Source: Haliea sp. | Lineage (GTDB): Bacteria > Pseudomonadota > Gammaproteobacteria > Pseudomonadales > Halieaceae | Length of the DNA stretch: 64,000 nt | NCBI GenBank assembly: GCA_002692965.1 | Contig: NZNC01000005.1 | Location: 62,001 to 126,000 of the forward strand | Direction: 5' to 3' | Shown: in pieces, positions 52,423 through 60,346 of the stretch | Layout: every line of letters begins with the position of its first letter | Position numbering within the stretch: the first letter of the stretch is position 1 | Translations under genes and position numbers: made by a program | The notes under the pieces: generated by a model | What the model saw: only the letters and a program-made list of their open reading frames with translations | Databases searched by the model: none | Told to the model about the DNA's origin: nothing

Positions 52423-53565
52423 CTAGTGTCCAGCCAGTTCCCGCGGCCCCTGGCGGGCCCCTCCATGAGCCCCTGCCGGCTCAGTTGGACTGGCGCCCGG
52501 TGCGATGCTCTCAAGCCAGCGACTCACCCGATACGCATCCCGCCAGTAGGGAGCGTTCATTTCCCGCTGCCCTTCGTTCTGGTGGCTTCTGGCTGCCTCG
52601 ACGGCCTGCTGTGGCGTGATGCCGTAATAGGCCTTGAAGTGACGCGCCAGGTTGGCGCGGCTGGAAAAGCCCCAGGTGTGGGCAAGGGCCTCCAGGAATC
52701 CCTTCTGTACCACGCCCATGCGGCTGATTTCCTGCATGCATCGTTGCAGGCGCTGACGCAGGATAAAGGTTGCGATACCGCCCTCCCGCTGGAATAAGCG
52801 GTACACCGTGGCGCGCGAGCAGTGAAACTGGCGGCAGAGGTGGTCCGCTCCCAGGTCGGGGTCCGAGAGGTGGCGCGAGAGGTATTGGCGCATATCCTCC
52901 AGGCGGTCGCGCTCGCGGTATTTGCTCTGCAGCAGTTCCCGGTCCCCCAGCAGCAGACCGTCGAGCAGGCCGGTGATCCCCGCCGCGTAGGCATCCGCTT
53001 CGCCCGCGCTCGCGGTCGCAAGACTCTTCAGTGTCTGTGTCAGGATGGGCACCAGCAGGCGGGCCTGGGGAGAATCGGGCTGCCAGGTGATGACCGGGTT
53101 GCGGCGGTACATGAGATGACTACCCCGCAGGAGGTAACGGGGGATGGATACGGCCATGACTTCGTAGGGTGTGGTCGTGATGTTGTAGGGAATGGCCCAG
53201 TCCTGCAGCACCAGTGTCCCCGGCGGCGACGAGAAGTGGTCAAAATCGCCGAAGATGCCCTGCTGGTGGCCAGCCAGTTGCAGTTTCAGGACCAGGCAGT
53301 CGCTGTCGCCGCGGCGGATATGCCGTGGGGTGCGCTGATAGTGGGTGGCGTCGCAGAGGGTGTGAGAGAACACCACGCCGTCGGTGTACCAGTTGCTGGT
53401 GCGGCCGCGAAAGCGCCAGTCCCGCTGCAGACTGTCCACCTGGGCACCGCAACGCGAGGCCTGTCGCCATACGTCAAGATGCAGTGCCTCCGGAATGTTT
53501 GCGGGATCAAAACACGTTTTTGCAACGGGCAGACCCGATGAATCCAGCAGGGAAAAACCGCGCAC
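52423..53565 (-). CDS. AraC-family transcriptional regulator
   Basis: 380-residue regulator with an N-terminal cupin-like sensing domain (about residues 20-210; SLQRDWRFRGRTSNWYTDG, SPPGTLVLQDWAIPY) and a C-terminal AraC helix-turn-helix pair (LGADHLCRQFHCSRATVYRLF and ALAHTWGFSSRANLARHFKAYYGITP, quoted in parts), followed by an unusual 50-residue proline/glycine-rich tail. The start is GTG at 53565 with GAGGGGG about 5 bases upstream. No obvious target gene; neighbours are a cold-shock gene and a VanZ-like gene. Ends at the shared bidirectional terminator. Confidence 0.9.
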   Translation of the reverse strand: MRGFSLLDSSGLPVAKTCFDPANIPEALHLDVWRQASRCGAQVDSLQRDWRFRGRTSNWYTDGVVFSHTLCDATHYQRTPRHIRRGDSDCLVLKLQLAGHQQGIFGDFDHFSSPPGTLVLQDWAIPYNITTTPYEVMAVSIPRYLLRGSHLMYRRNPVITWQPDSPQARLLVPILTQTLKSLATASAGEADAYAAGITGLLDGLLLGDRELLQSKYRERDRLEDMRQYLSRHLSDPDLGADHLCRQFHCSRATVYRLFQREGGIATFILRQRLQRCMQEISRMGVVQKGFLEALAHTWGFSSRANLARHFKAYYGITPQQAVEAARSHQNEGQREMNAPYWRDAYRVSRWLESIAPGASPTEPAGAHGGARQGPRELAGH

Positions 53566-53718
53566 CTGAACCCCCTCTGAGTGCTCGGAGGCCAGGAGCG
53601 TGGGGCGCCCCTGGTGAGAAATCCTCCACCCGGCATGCTATCAGCCGGGGCGCGGATTACCTCGCAAGGGGTGTTTGGCTGCGTCCAGCTTTATGGGTTA
53701 AGCTGGAAGGTTGGATTT

Positions 53719-54123
53719 TTACCCTCGGAAGCTTTGTAGCCGGCATCCGATGGCGATGCCCATGCTGGCACCGAGTGTGTTTGCCAGCATGTCACTGAAC
53801 TCGAAGCTGCGCCCGGGCAGTGCGATATGCAGCAGCTCGGTAATCGTCCCGGCAAGCAGTAGAAGGCCCCAGGGGCGAACCCACTGACGTCCGCGCAGTC
53901 GCCAGCCCTTTACCAGCAGCAATCCGCACAGTGTGAACAGCGAGCCATGTACCAGCTTGTCGGTAGGCAGATTGTTCAGGGCCAGAGAGGAGCGGCTACC
54001 CCAGGGCCAGAGTGCGCGCAGTAGGTCCTGCAACGCCTCCACACAGTTACCCGGCAGCAGCAACAACAGCAGTGTCGTGCCCAGGCTGATGGCGAACAGC
54101 AGGCGATAATGTGTCAGTGTCAT
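53719..54123 (-). CDS. VanZ-like membrane protein
   Basis: Small polytopic protein of 134 residues with four hydrophobic segments and the VanZ-family signature DKLVHGSLFTLCGLLL plus ELLHIALPGRSFEFSDMLANTLGA. VanZ gives low-level teicoplanin resistance in enterococci, but the role of the many proteobacterial homologues is unknown. It lies 54 bases after the H-NS-type gene, beyond a strong hairpin, so it may be partly separated from it transcriptionally. Confidence 0.88.
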   Translation of the reverse strand: MTLTHYRLLFAISLGTTLLLLLLPGNCVEALQDLLRALWPWGSRSSLALNNLPTDKLVHGSLFTLCGLLLVKGWRLRGRQWVRPWGLLLLAGTITELLHIALPGRSFEFSDMLANTLGASMGIAIGCRLQSFRG

Positions 54124-54146
54124 GTAGGGGAACTATTGCAAACATC

Positions 54147-54170
54147 GGCCACCCCGGGTCCGGGGTGGCC
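54147..54170 (-). terminator. Perfect hairpin after the H-NS-family gene
   Basis: Inverted repeat GGCCACCCCG / CGGGGTGGCC, 10 bp with a 4-base loop, 7 bases past the H-NS-type stop. The following minus-strand bases (GATGTTTGC) give only a weak U tract, so termination may be partial. Confidence 0.5.
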
Positions 54171-54177
54171 AGAAACA

Positions 54178-54603
54178 TCAGGATTGAATTTCGCAGCTTT
54201 CCCGGCTGTTGCCGGCATCGAAGTATTCCTGAAAAACCCGAGGGGTCCGCCCGCGTCCGGACCACAGGTGTTCCTTGCCATCAATGACCAGACGATAGCG
54301 CGGAGGAACCTTGCCCATTTTCCGTCCGGCTTTTGCACCCTTGGCTTTGCCGCGGGTCTTTTTGGTTTTTTTCAGGTCTTCGGGTTTCAGGCCGGTATCC
54401 GCGAGCAGGTTGTTGATTTTGTCGATTGTGGCCAGACGTTCCTGCTCCAGCTTTTTCTCTTCCTTGGCCTTTTCTGCTTCAAGAGCTTCATTCAGCGACT
54501 TGATCAGCTTTTCCAGCTCTGCAAAAGGCAGTTTTCTGGCTTCGGCCTTGGCCCGGGTCTTGGATTTTGCGAACTCCTGAAGTGCAGAGGGCTTACCCTT
54601 CAT
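54178..54603 (-). CDS. H-NS-family nucleoid-associated protein
   Basis: DNA-binding protein of the H-NS histone family that silences AT-rich, often foreign, DNA. An N-terminal coiled-coil oligomerisation region (about residues 15-70; EARKLPFAELEKLIKSLNEA, KAKEEKKLEQERLATIDKI) is followed by a lysine-rich linker and the C-terminal DNA-binding domain (PPRYRLVIDGKEHLWSGRG, RTPRVFQEYF). The AT-hook-like core here is WSGRGRTP. Length 141. The ATG at 54603 has AAGGAG 6 bases upstream; an ATG six codons earlier is rejected. Driven by a near-consensus promoter. Confidence 0.93.
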   Translation of the reverse strand: MKGKPSALQEFAKSKTRAKAEARKLPFAELEKLIKSLNEALEAEKAKEEKKLEQERLATIDKINNLLADTGLKPEDLKKTKKTRGKAKGAKAGRKMGKVPPRYRLVIDGKEHLWSGRGRTPRVFQEYFDAGNSRESCEIQS

Positions 54604-54639
54604 GCAGATCTCCTTTTTCATTCATTGTTGGAAAGTCGC

Positions 54640-54669
54640 ATTATATGGATTTTCCGCTTGTTTATGCAA
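54640..54669 (-). promoter_or_regulatory. Promoter of the H-NS-family gene
   Basis: Minus strand TTGCAT and a perfect TATAAT, 18 bases apart, give a leader of about 30 bases. The whole gap 54604-54808 is markedly AT-rich against its surroundings, a likely site for H-NS autoregulation (inference). Confidence 0.65.
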
Positions 54670-54808
54670 AGTGATTTGTTTTCCGGGAAAATTTGCCGGA
54701 TGAAACGTCAATGGAATACTGAAAGTGAAGATAATAAATAAATCCGTGGCAGCAGGGTATTTTAGGGCGCTATTGCGGGCAATTCGTCCGTTGGCTGCCA
54801 AAGCTTTA

Positions 54809-55741
54809 TTAAATAATAAACCCAAGTTCGAGCTGGTGAATAACCTGATCCAGACAATGTGAGGGGCGTGTGCTGAGTATGCCCGGTATCGGTATGATGC
54901 GTTCGTGCAGAACCCGTGTCAGGGTTTCCAGGTTGTCGACATTGATCGTGCAGAAAATATTGTGTCGCCCCAGGGCCGTTGTCACAAAACTCACTGAATC
55001 GATTTCTGCCAGCGCCTGACAGACTGCCGTTGCATCACCGCTTTTGACATCGATGCCCACGAAGGCGGCAATATCCTTTTGCCCGAGGGGTTTCCAGACA
55101 TGCTCAAAGTTAAGTTGTTTATTTTTTTGCATGCGGGCGAGGCGGTTTCGGACCGCCGTTTCGGAAATACCGATCTCGGCGGCAATCGCCCGGTTGCTTT
55201 TGCGGGCGGTATGGCGCAGGGACTGGATAATCTGGCGGTCGAGAGCATCGAGCAGAGAAGGCCTGGATTTAGGGGACACCCTGGCCGGGTCCAGAACACC
55301 GCTGCGAAACTTCCACACATCCAGTGACAGCGCCGCCTCGAGGCTGGCGATGCCATCAATAGCTGGCAGGGTTTCTGCCAGCAGGTGACTGGCTTCCTCG
55401 CGATCGCGAGCGGCGGCAACCAGTTCGATATCCTGGGTGCCCAGGGTGACATTCGCCGTCAGAGCCCCCGGAATTTCGCCGAGCCGCTCGGCGACCCGGT
55501 AGGGTGACAGCTGCTTCACCCGAATACCAATAATCAGCAGGTATTCGTAGCCCGCTGCGCGGAGGTCCACGAGGGGGGAAAGAGTGATAATCTGCTCCCC
55601 CTGTAGTCTGTCCAGCCGCCGTTTTACTGTCGCCGGGGTTGCGCTCACGGCTTCGGCTATCGCCTGTGTGGGGCGTCGAATATTGCCCTCAAGGGCGGCA
55701 ATGATAGCCTGGTCGAGTGCGTCGAGTGTTCCTTTCGGCAT
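54809..55741 (-). CDS. Tandem Lrp/AsnC-type regulator (double module)
   Basis: Transcription factor with two consecutive Lrp/AsnC units in one 310-residue chain, about twice the family's usual length. Unit 1: helix-turn-helix LDALDQAIIAALEGN ... RPTQAIAEAVSATPATVKRRL plus ligand-type domain to about 150. Unit 2: LDALDRQIIQSL ... SNRAIAAEIGISETAVRNRL (from about 165) and a second ligand-type domain with SFVTTALGRHNIF. ATG at 55741 with AGGTG upstream. It starts 16 bases after the TonB-receptor stop on the same strand, so the pair is very likely one operon and may be autoregulated. The effector is unknown. Confidence 0.9.
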   Translation of the reverse strand: MPKGTLDALDQAIIAALEGNIRRPTQAIAEAVSATPATVKRRLDRLQGEQIITLSPLVDLRAAGYEYLLIIGIRVKQLSPYRVAERLGEIPGALTANVTLGTQDIELVAAARDREEASHLLAETLPAIDGIASLEAALSLDVWKFRSGVLDPARVSPKSRPSLLDALDRQIIQSLRHTARKSNRAIAAEIGISETAVRNRLARMQKNKQLNFEHVWKPLGQKDIAAFVGIDVKSGDATAVCQALAEIDSVSFVTTALGRHNIFCTINVDNLETLTRVLHERIIPIPGILSTRPSHCLDQVIHQLELGFII

Positions 55742-55756
55742 GTTTTGCACCTGCGC

Positions 55757-57970
55757 TCAGGCCTGAAAACGATAACGCAGACTCAGGGTCCAGGTGCGCG
55801 GCCGGTTATAACTGCCCTCGAAATAGCCGAAGAAACCGCTGCCGTCGAAACCAGAATTGAGAACGCGCTTGTCGCCCAGGTTGGTGCCTATGAGCGACAT
55901 TTCCCAGCGGCGGTCCGGTGTGTCGTAAATGATGCCTGCCCCTAGCAGGGAATGACCTGGCACCTGCAGCACTTCACTGTTTACCGCATTCAGGTAGTAT
56001 TCGGCGGTGTAGCGAATATCGCCGCGGAAAGTAAGCGCACCGTACTCGCCGAGAGACTGCTGATAATCAATCGCAAGGTTGGCCGTCCACTCTGGCGTAT
56101 GTTTGAGTTCGGTATCGGTAAAATCTCCGGTGATATCGACCCAGCCCTCGGAGTCATCCCGCAGGTATCCAATGCCGCTGTGCACCCGCAGTGTTTCCAT
56201 CGGCAACCAGGTGGCCTCCAGCTCAACCCCTTCGATAGAGGCTTCGGAGGCATTTTCCACGGCTACGGAACCGGCACGGGTAATCAGTACCTGGATATCT
56301 TCGTAGTCGTTGTAAAAGGCCGCCGCATTGAGTCGCAGGCGCCGGTCCAGCCACTCGCTTTTGATGCCCGCTTCATAACCGGTGAGGATTTCCGGTTCGT
56401 ACTCCTGGAGGTCGGCGGCACTGCCAAAGGCGCGACCGTTGTAGCCGCCGCTGCGAAAGCCGCGACTGACATGGGCGTAGACCATCACGTCCTGGTTCCA
56501 TTGCCAGGAAAGCCCGGCCTTTGGCGAGGTATTCGACCAGTCCTGACTGCAATCAAACCAGGCTGTTGGGCGATCAAAGAGACAGCTGCCGACAGGCTCG
56601 CCGGGCTGAAAGAAAACATGGGGCACACCAAAATCGGTGTTGCTGATGCCCTGGGTGAAGTCCTTTTCCTCGCGCGTATAGCGAATGCCGGCAAACAGGT
56701 CCAGGCTGGGCGTGAGGCTGTAGGTGGCGTGGGCGTAGGCAGCCTGGCTGGTGGTTTTCTGACGGTTGTCGAAGCTGACGGAGGTTCCCAGGCCCTGGAT
56801 AATGATCAGGTCGGTGAGATCGCGGGTGTCCTCCTCGAAATAGTAGAGCCCGCCAACCCATTCCCAGTTGCCATGGCTGCCGAGAAACTGCAATTCCTGG
56901 CTCCACTGTTCGTGGTCCTGGTCGTGGTAGTCGCCATTGTAGTTGAGCAGGCTGTTGTCACCGTCGCGACCGAACTGGGCATCCACCTCCCGCCAGGCGG
57001 TAATCGATTTGAGTTCCAGTTGATCGCTCAGTTGCCAGCGGTTGGTCCAGTTCAGACCCAGGCCTTTGACATCGTCTTCCGGCAGCGGCCCGCCGGCACC
57101 GGAACGGTCGATGTCGCGGTTGGGGGTGCAGCAGGGGGTATCGGGGTTGAGCAGGTTCCAGAGGTCACCAAAGGTGGTGCCGTCCTGCCAGGTCAGCATG
57201 ACGTTGGGGTAACCGGTCTGGTCCTGCCGGTGCCAGTCGGCGGTCAGGGTGGAGTCGAAGGTTTCACTCGGCGTCCAGGCCAGGGAGACCCGGCCGGTCG
57301 CCAGATCGACATCACCGGCATCGTCGCCCGGTCGCCGCTGCCAGCCATCGGCCTCGCGCTGCAGGAATGAGGCGCTGGCGGCGAGTGTGTCGGAAATCGC
57401 CGTCTGGCCGTACAGGGAGACGCCCCAGAGGTCGCGAGAGCCGGTGCTGAGCTTGATCTCCGCTTCGGTTTCGCCGGTGGGACGCCGGGTGATCACGTTG
57501 ATCGCGCCGCCGATGCTGTTTTTGCCAAACAGTGTGCCCTGGGGGCCGCGCAGGACTTCAATACGCTCGACATCGGAGAGCTCCAGGTTGGCGCCAAAGG
57601 CCCGGGACAGGTAGACCCCATCGAGGTAGACGCCAACGGCGGGGTCGGTGGTCAGGATGAAATCAAACTCCCCGACGCCCCGGAGGAAGGCATTGACCGT
57701 TGAACTGCCGCCGCCGGTGCCGACGGTAAAGCTGAGATTGGGAGTCTGTCTTTCGATGGCGGTGAGCTGCTGCATCCCGGACTGGATAAGCGTTTCCCGG
57801 CTCAGAGCGGTCACCGAGACGGGCGTGTCCTGGAGACTTTCGCTGCGTTTGCGCGCAGTGACGACCACCTCTTCCAGCGCGCCCGCGGCCAGAACTGGTG
57901 CCTGTGTATCGAGAATGGCGAGAGTCAGCGCGCACAGAGTGGCGCCCTTGATCCGGGTCAGGTTATACAT
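55757..57970 (-). CDS. TonB-dependent outer-membrane receptor
   Basis: Outer-membrane gated barrel for uptake of a scarce ligand (siderophore, vitamin, glycan or aromatic compound). Signal peptide (residues 1-29), TonB-box-like EEVVVTARKRSESLQDTPVSV, plug domain with DPAVGVYLDGVYLSRA and VERIEVLRGPQGTLFGKNSIGGAINVIT (quoted in parts), then a 22-strand-type barrel ending LRYRFQA. Length 737. The plug pattern GPQGTLFGKNSIGGAINV is typical of the large receptor group found in marine and sphingomonad bacteria, often not iron-related. The tandem Lrp-type gene follows directly. Confidence 0.94.
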   Translation of the reverse strand: MYNLTRIKGATLCALTLAILDTQAPVLAAGALEEVVVTARKRSESLQDTPVSVTALSRETLIQSGMQQLTAIERQTPNLSFTVGTGGGSSTVNAFLRGVGEFDFILTTDPAVGVYLDGVYLSRAFGANLELSDVERIEVLRGPQGTLFGKNSIGGAINVITRRPTGETEAEIKLSTGSRDLWGVSLYGQTAISDTLAASASFLQREADGWQRRPGDDAGDVDLATGRVSLAWTPSETFDSTLTADWHRQDQTGYPNVMLTWQDGTTFGDLWNLLNPDTPCCTPNRDIDRSGAGGPLPEDDVKGLGLNWTNRWQLSDQLELKSITAWREVDAQFGRDGDNSLLNYNGDYHDQDHEQWSQELQFLGSHGNWEWVGGLYYFEEDTRDLTDLIIIQGLGTSVSFDNRQKTTSQAAYAHATYSLTPSLDLFAGIRYTREEKDFTQGISNTDFGVPHVFFQPGEPVGSCLFDRPTAWFDCSQDWSNTSPKAGLSWQWNQDVMVYAHVSRGFRSGGYNGRAFGSAADLQEYEPEILTGYEAGIKSEWLDRRLRLNAAAFYNDYEDIQVLITRAGSVAVENASEASIEGVELEATWLPMETLRVHSGIGYLRDDSEGWVDITGDFTDTELKHTPEWTANLAIDYQQSLGEYGALTFRGDIRYTAEYYLNAVNSEVLQVPGHSLLGAGIIYDTPDRRWEMSLIGTNLGDKRVLNSGFDGSGFFGYFEGSYNRPRTWTLSLRYRFQA

Positions 57971-58185
57971 GGTAGTACCCCGCTGTTATCACTTTTTTAT
58001 AATGAGAGCTGCTGCTTGTATTTGCATTTTATTATGAGGCACACCTAAAGGGCGGGCCTTTGCGGTGGAGTTTCCCCGCCAGCTGCGCAAAATGCAAGCT
58101 CCCGCGATCAGTTGATTTCCGCGGGTGCCCGCTCCAGCGGTGATGCCATGCTACCCGGGAGAGTATTGCTGGGGTTGTGGGGCAC

Positions 58186-59394
58186 TCAGACGGTGGGTGG
58201 CTCGGGGTCACCCTGCTGCCCGTTACGCAGGGACCAAAGCAGAAAGATACCTCCCGCAAAACCGCACGCGGCAATGCACAGCGATACCGAGAGGAGGGTG
58301 TGGGGGAGCAGTGTGGTCAGCCCGGAGAGGATGCCCCCGATGCCGAACTGCGTCGTGCCCATCAGGGCCGCGGCCGTGCCGCTGTGCTGGGGGAAGTGTT
58401 CCAGGTAGCAGGCCTGATTGTTGGGGCTGATGGCCCCCAGCGTGCCGGCGTAGAGCATCATGGCGGGCAGGAACCATTCCAGGGGACCGTTGCTGGCAGC
58501 CACGGCCACCAGGAACACGGCGCCGAGCAGCTGGATAACCGTGGCACCCTGGAGAATGCGCAGTGGAGCAAACCAGTTCAGTAGGAAACGGTTGCCCAGG
58601 TTGAACGCGAACATGCTGACGATATTACAGGCAAACAGCAGTGCAAAGACCTGCTCCGAGGCGCCGTAATGCATCTGGTAGATGTAGGACGCGTAGGTGA
58701 CGAAGACGATCAGGCCGGCAAAGGCCGAGGTCTGCCAGCCGATAAACGGCAAGGCCTGGTGGTTGCGCAGCACCTCGCGGTAACGTCGCAACATGCTGCC
58801 GGGGGTGGATACCTCGCGCGGGCGCTGTGGACCCCGGAATACCGTCACGGCCAGCAGGGGTTGCAGGGCGAGGGCATAGAGACCGAGAAAGGCAAAGACG
58901 ATTTCCCAACTGCCGAACTGCAGCAGCAAGCTGCCGATGCTGGGTGCGATGGCGGGTGCCACGATGGCGACCAGGCCAATCATCGAAAACAGCTTGGCGG
59001 CCTGCCGACCGTGCACCCGGTCGCGGACCAGTGCCGGTATGGAAACCGCAGCCCAGCCAGCCCCAAAGGCCTGCAGCACCCGTCCGGTCAACAGTCCTGC
59101 CAGGGTGTCGATGGTCGTGAGCAGGAGGCTCGAGGCCGAGAAGGCCAACAGTCCGATGACCAGGATTCGGCGTCGGCCGAAATGATCCGAGAGCGCGCCA
59201 CCCACCAGCTGGCCCACGGCAAAGGAGGCCATATAGACCGAAATGCTCAGCGCGATGGCGTGTATTTCGACCCCGAGGCTTTCGGCGAGCAGGGGGAAGG
59301 CCGGCAGATAGGTGTCGATAGCAAAGGGGCCGAGCATCATGGTGAAGCCGAGGGCGAACACCATGGACAGCGGGACAGGGGTTTCCCGGTGCAT
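58186..59394 (-). CDS. Bcr/CflA-family multidrug efflux MFS transporter
   Basis: Inner-membrane proton-driven exporter with 12 helices over 402 residues. Bcr/CflA hallmarks are GPFAIDTYLPAFP in the first loop and the MFS motif A region GGALSDHFGRRRILVIGL, with GRVLQAFGAGWAAVSIPALVRD after it. Family members export drugs such as bicyclomycin or endogenous metabolites; the substrate here is unknown. Preceded by a good promoter with a palindrome in its spacer and, upstream of that, a PAS-HTH regulator gene on the same strand. Confidence 0.93.
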   Translation of the reverse strand: MHRETPVPLSMVFALGFTMMLGPFAIDTYLPAFPLLAESLGVEIHAIALSISVYMASFAVGQLVGGALSDHFGRRRILVIGLLAFSASSLLLTTIDTLAGLLTGRVLQAFGAGWAAVSIPALVRDRVHGRQAAKLFSMIGLVAIVAPAIAPSIGSLLLQFGSWEIVFAFLGLYALALQPLLAVTVFRGPQRPREVSTPGSMLRRYREVLRNHQALPFIGWQTSAFAGLIVFVTYASYIYQMHYGASEQVFALLFACNIVSMFAFNLGNRFLLNWFAPLRILQGATVIQLLGAVFLVAVAASNGPLEWFLPAMMLYAGTLGAISPNNQACYLEHFPQHSGTAAALMGTTQFGIGGILSGLTTLLPHTLLSVSLCIAACGFAGGIFLLWSLRNGQQGDPEPPTV

Positions 59395-59464
59395 GAAGAT
59401 CCTGTGGTGATGGTGTGGAGGGGGCGGGGGGCGCCCGCGATGCCAGCTGGCAAGTCAGCCCGAT

Positions 59465-59493
59465 ATTATAGGGCCTGGCCCGGTTTATTGCAC
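59465..59493 (-). promoter_or_regulatory. Promoter with palindromic spacer for the efflux gene
   Basis: Minus strand GTGCAA and perfect TATAAT separated by 17 bases. The spacer holds the 11-base palindrome GGGCCTGGCCC (59471-59481), well placed to be an operator. Confidence 0.5.
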
Positions 59494-59504
59494 GGCGGGA
59501 CGGC

Positions 59505-60230
59505 TCAATTGGGTGGGGCGTCGTGCAGCGGAAAGCCCGGCAGGTTGGCGCAGAGGACGGGGAAAATGTTTTGCCGGGCCGGAACCACTTCCTCCACGTA
59601 CGTGCGATAAATGGCGGCGCGCATCTCGCTGGCGGTATTGAAGCCGTTGGACTCGGCCAGCTTGTCGAGGACAGTGCGTACCCGCGAGGTGCTGGTGTGG
59701 TGGTGGGTGGCCAGCTGTTGCAGGGTGTCGCCGCTGATGAAATCCTCGAGCAGGCGCAGGTGATCAAAAGTCCAGCGGCCACCGCTGGCGGTGACGATGG
59801 TGCCATCGCGTTCCGCCCGGACCATGCCGCGGCTGAAAGGGTCCTCGACATTGGCGGTGTAGACGACAAAACCCCGGTCGAGCTTGATCATGTTGCAGAT
59901 GCCGCGAAACAGACGCCCGGAGCTGCTCAGCAGCCAGATCCACAGGGTGGCGTTCCCCGCTGACCGCGAGGCTTGCTCAAGCAGGTGCACCAGGCCCTCA
60001 TTGGAAGGCTTGTACCCGATCCGCCAGCTTTCGGGAAGGTGGGACAGCATCTGCTCGCGCGTGCCCAGTTCCGCCAGCACCTGTCCCCGGGCTTCCTGCT
60101 CGTGTACACCAAACATCTGCAGTGCCGCAGGCGACATGGAGACGATCCGTGCCTGCTCATCCAGTCGAATGACCGGGAGGACCTCGGCAATGCCTTCAAC
60201 CCAATCCATCAAGCACCATCTTAAGGTCAC
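59505..60230 (-). CDS. PAS-domain transcriptional regulator with LuxR-like C-terminal HTH
   Basis: 241-residue protein with an N-terminal PAS-type sensor (about residues 14-130; RLDEQARIVSMSPAALQMFG, FRGICNMIKLDRGFVVY) and a C-terminal helix-turn-helix resembling the LuxR type (LLEDFISGDTLQQLATHHHT, STSRVRTVLDKLAESNGF). The ligand or cofactor is not evident. The start may be GTG at 60230 (AGGA upstream) or ATG at 60209. It sits 110 bases upstream of the efflux gene on the same strand, so it is a candidate regulator of that pump. AT-rich gap 60231-60346 upstream. Confidence 0.82.
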   Translation of the reverse strand: MTLRWCLMDWVEGIAEVLPVIRLDEQARIVSMSPAALQMFGVHEQEARGQVLAELGTREQMLSHLPESWRIGYKPSNEGLVHLLEQASRSAGNATLWIWLLSSSGRLFRGICNMIKLDRGFVVYTANVEDPFSRGMVRAERDGTIVTASGGRWTFDHLRLLEDFISGDTLQQLATHHHTSTSRVRTVLDKLAESNGFNTASEMRAAIYRTYVEEVVPARQNIFPVLCANLPGFPLHDAPPN

Positions 60231-60346
60231 AACTCATCCTGCGCATCTTACGCAAAAATGAACGCCTGTCGCCTTAGTAATAGTACTTATGCGTTAATTA
60301 TGAGACGCGATGTGTCCTTGGTTGAGACAAATTGCAGTCCCTCGGG

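Noticed and set aside
54622-54825. 67-codon minus-strand frame upstream of the H-NS-family gene
   Set aside because: It covers the promoter and AT-rich regulatory gap, has no ribosome-binding site and no similarity that I recognise.
54809-55741. Siroheme decarboxylase (AhbA/AhbB or fused NirDL), which also has two AsnC-like units
   Set aside because: The conserved RRFGA-type segment of those enzymes is not seen and there is no heme d1 or alternative heme gene nearby, so a tandem Lrp regulator is preferred.
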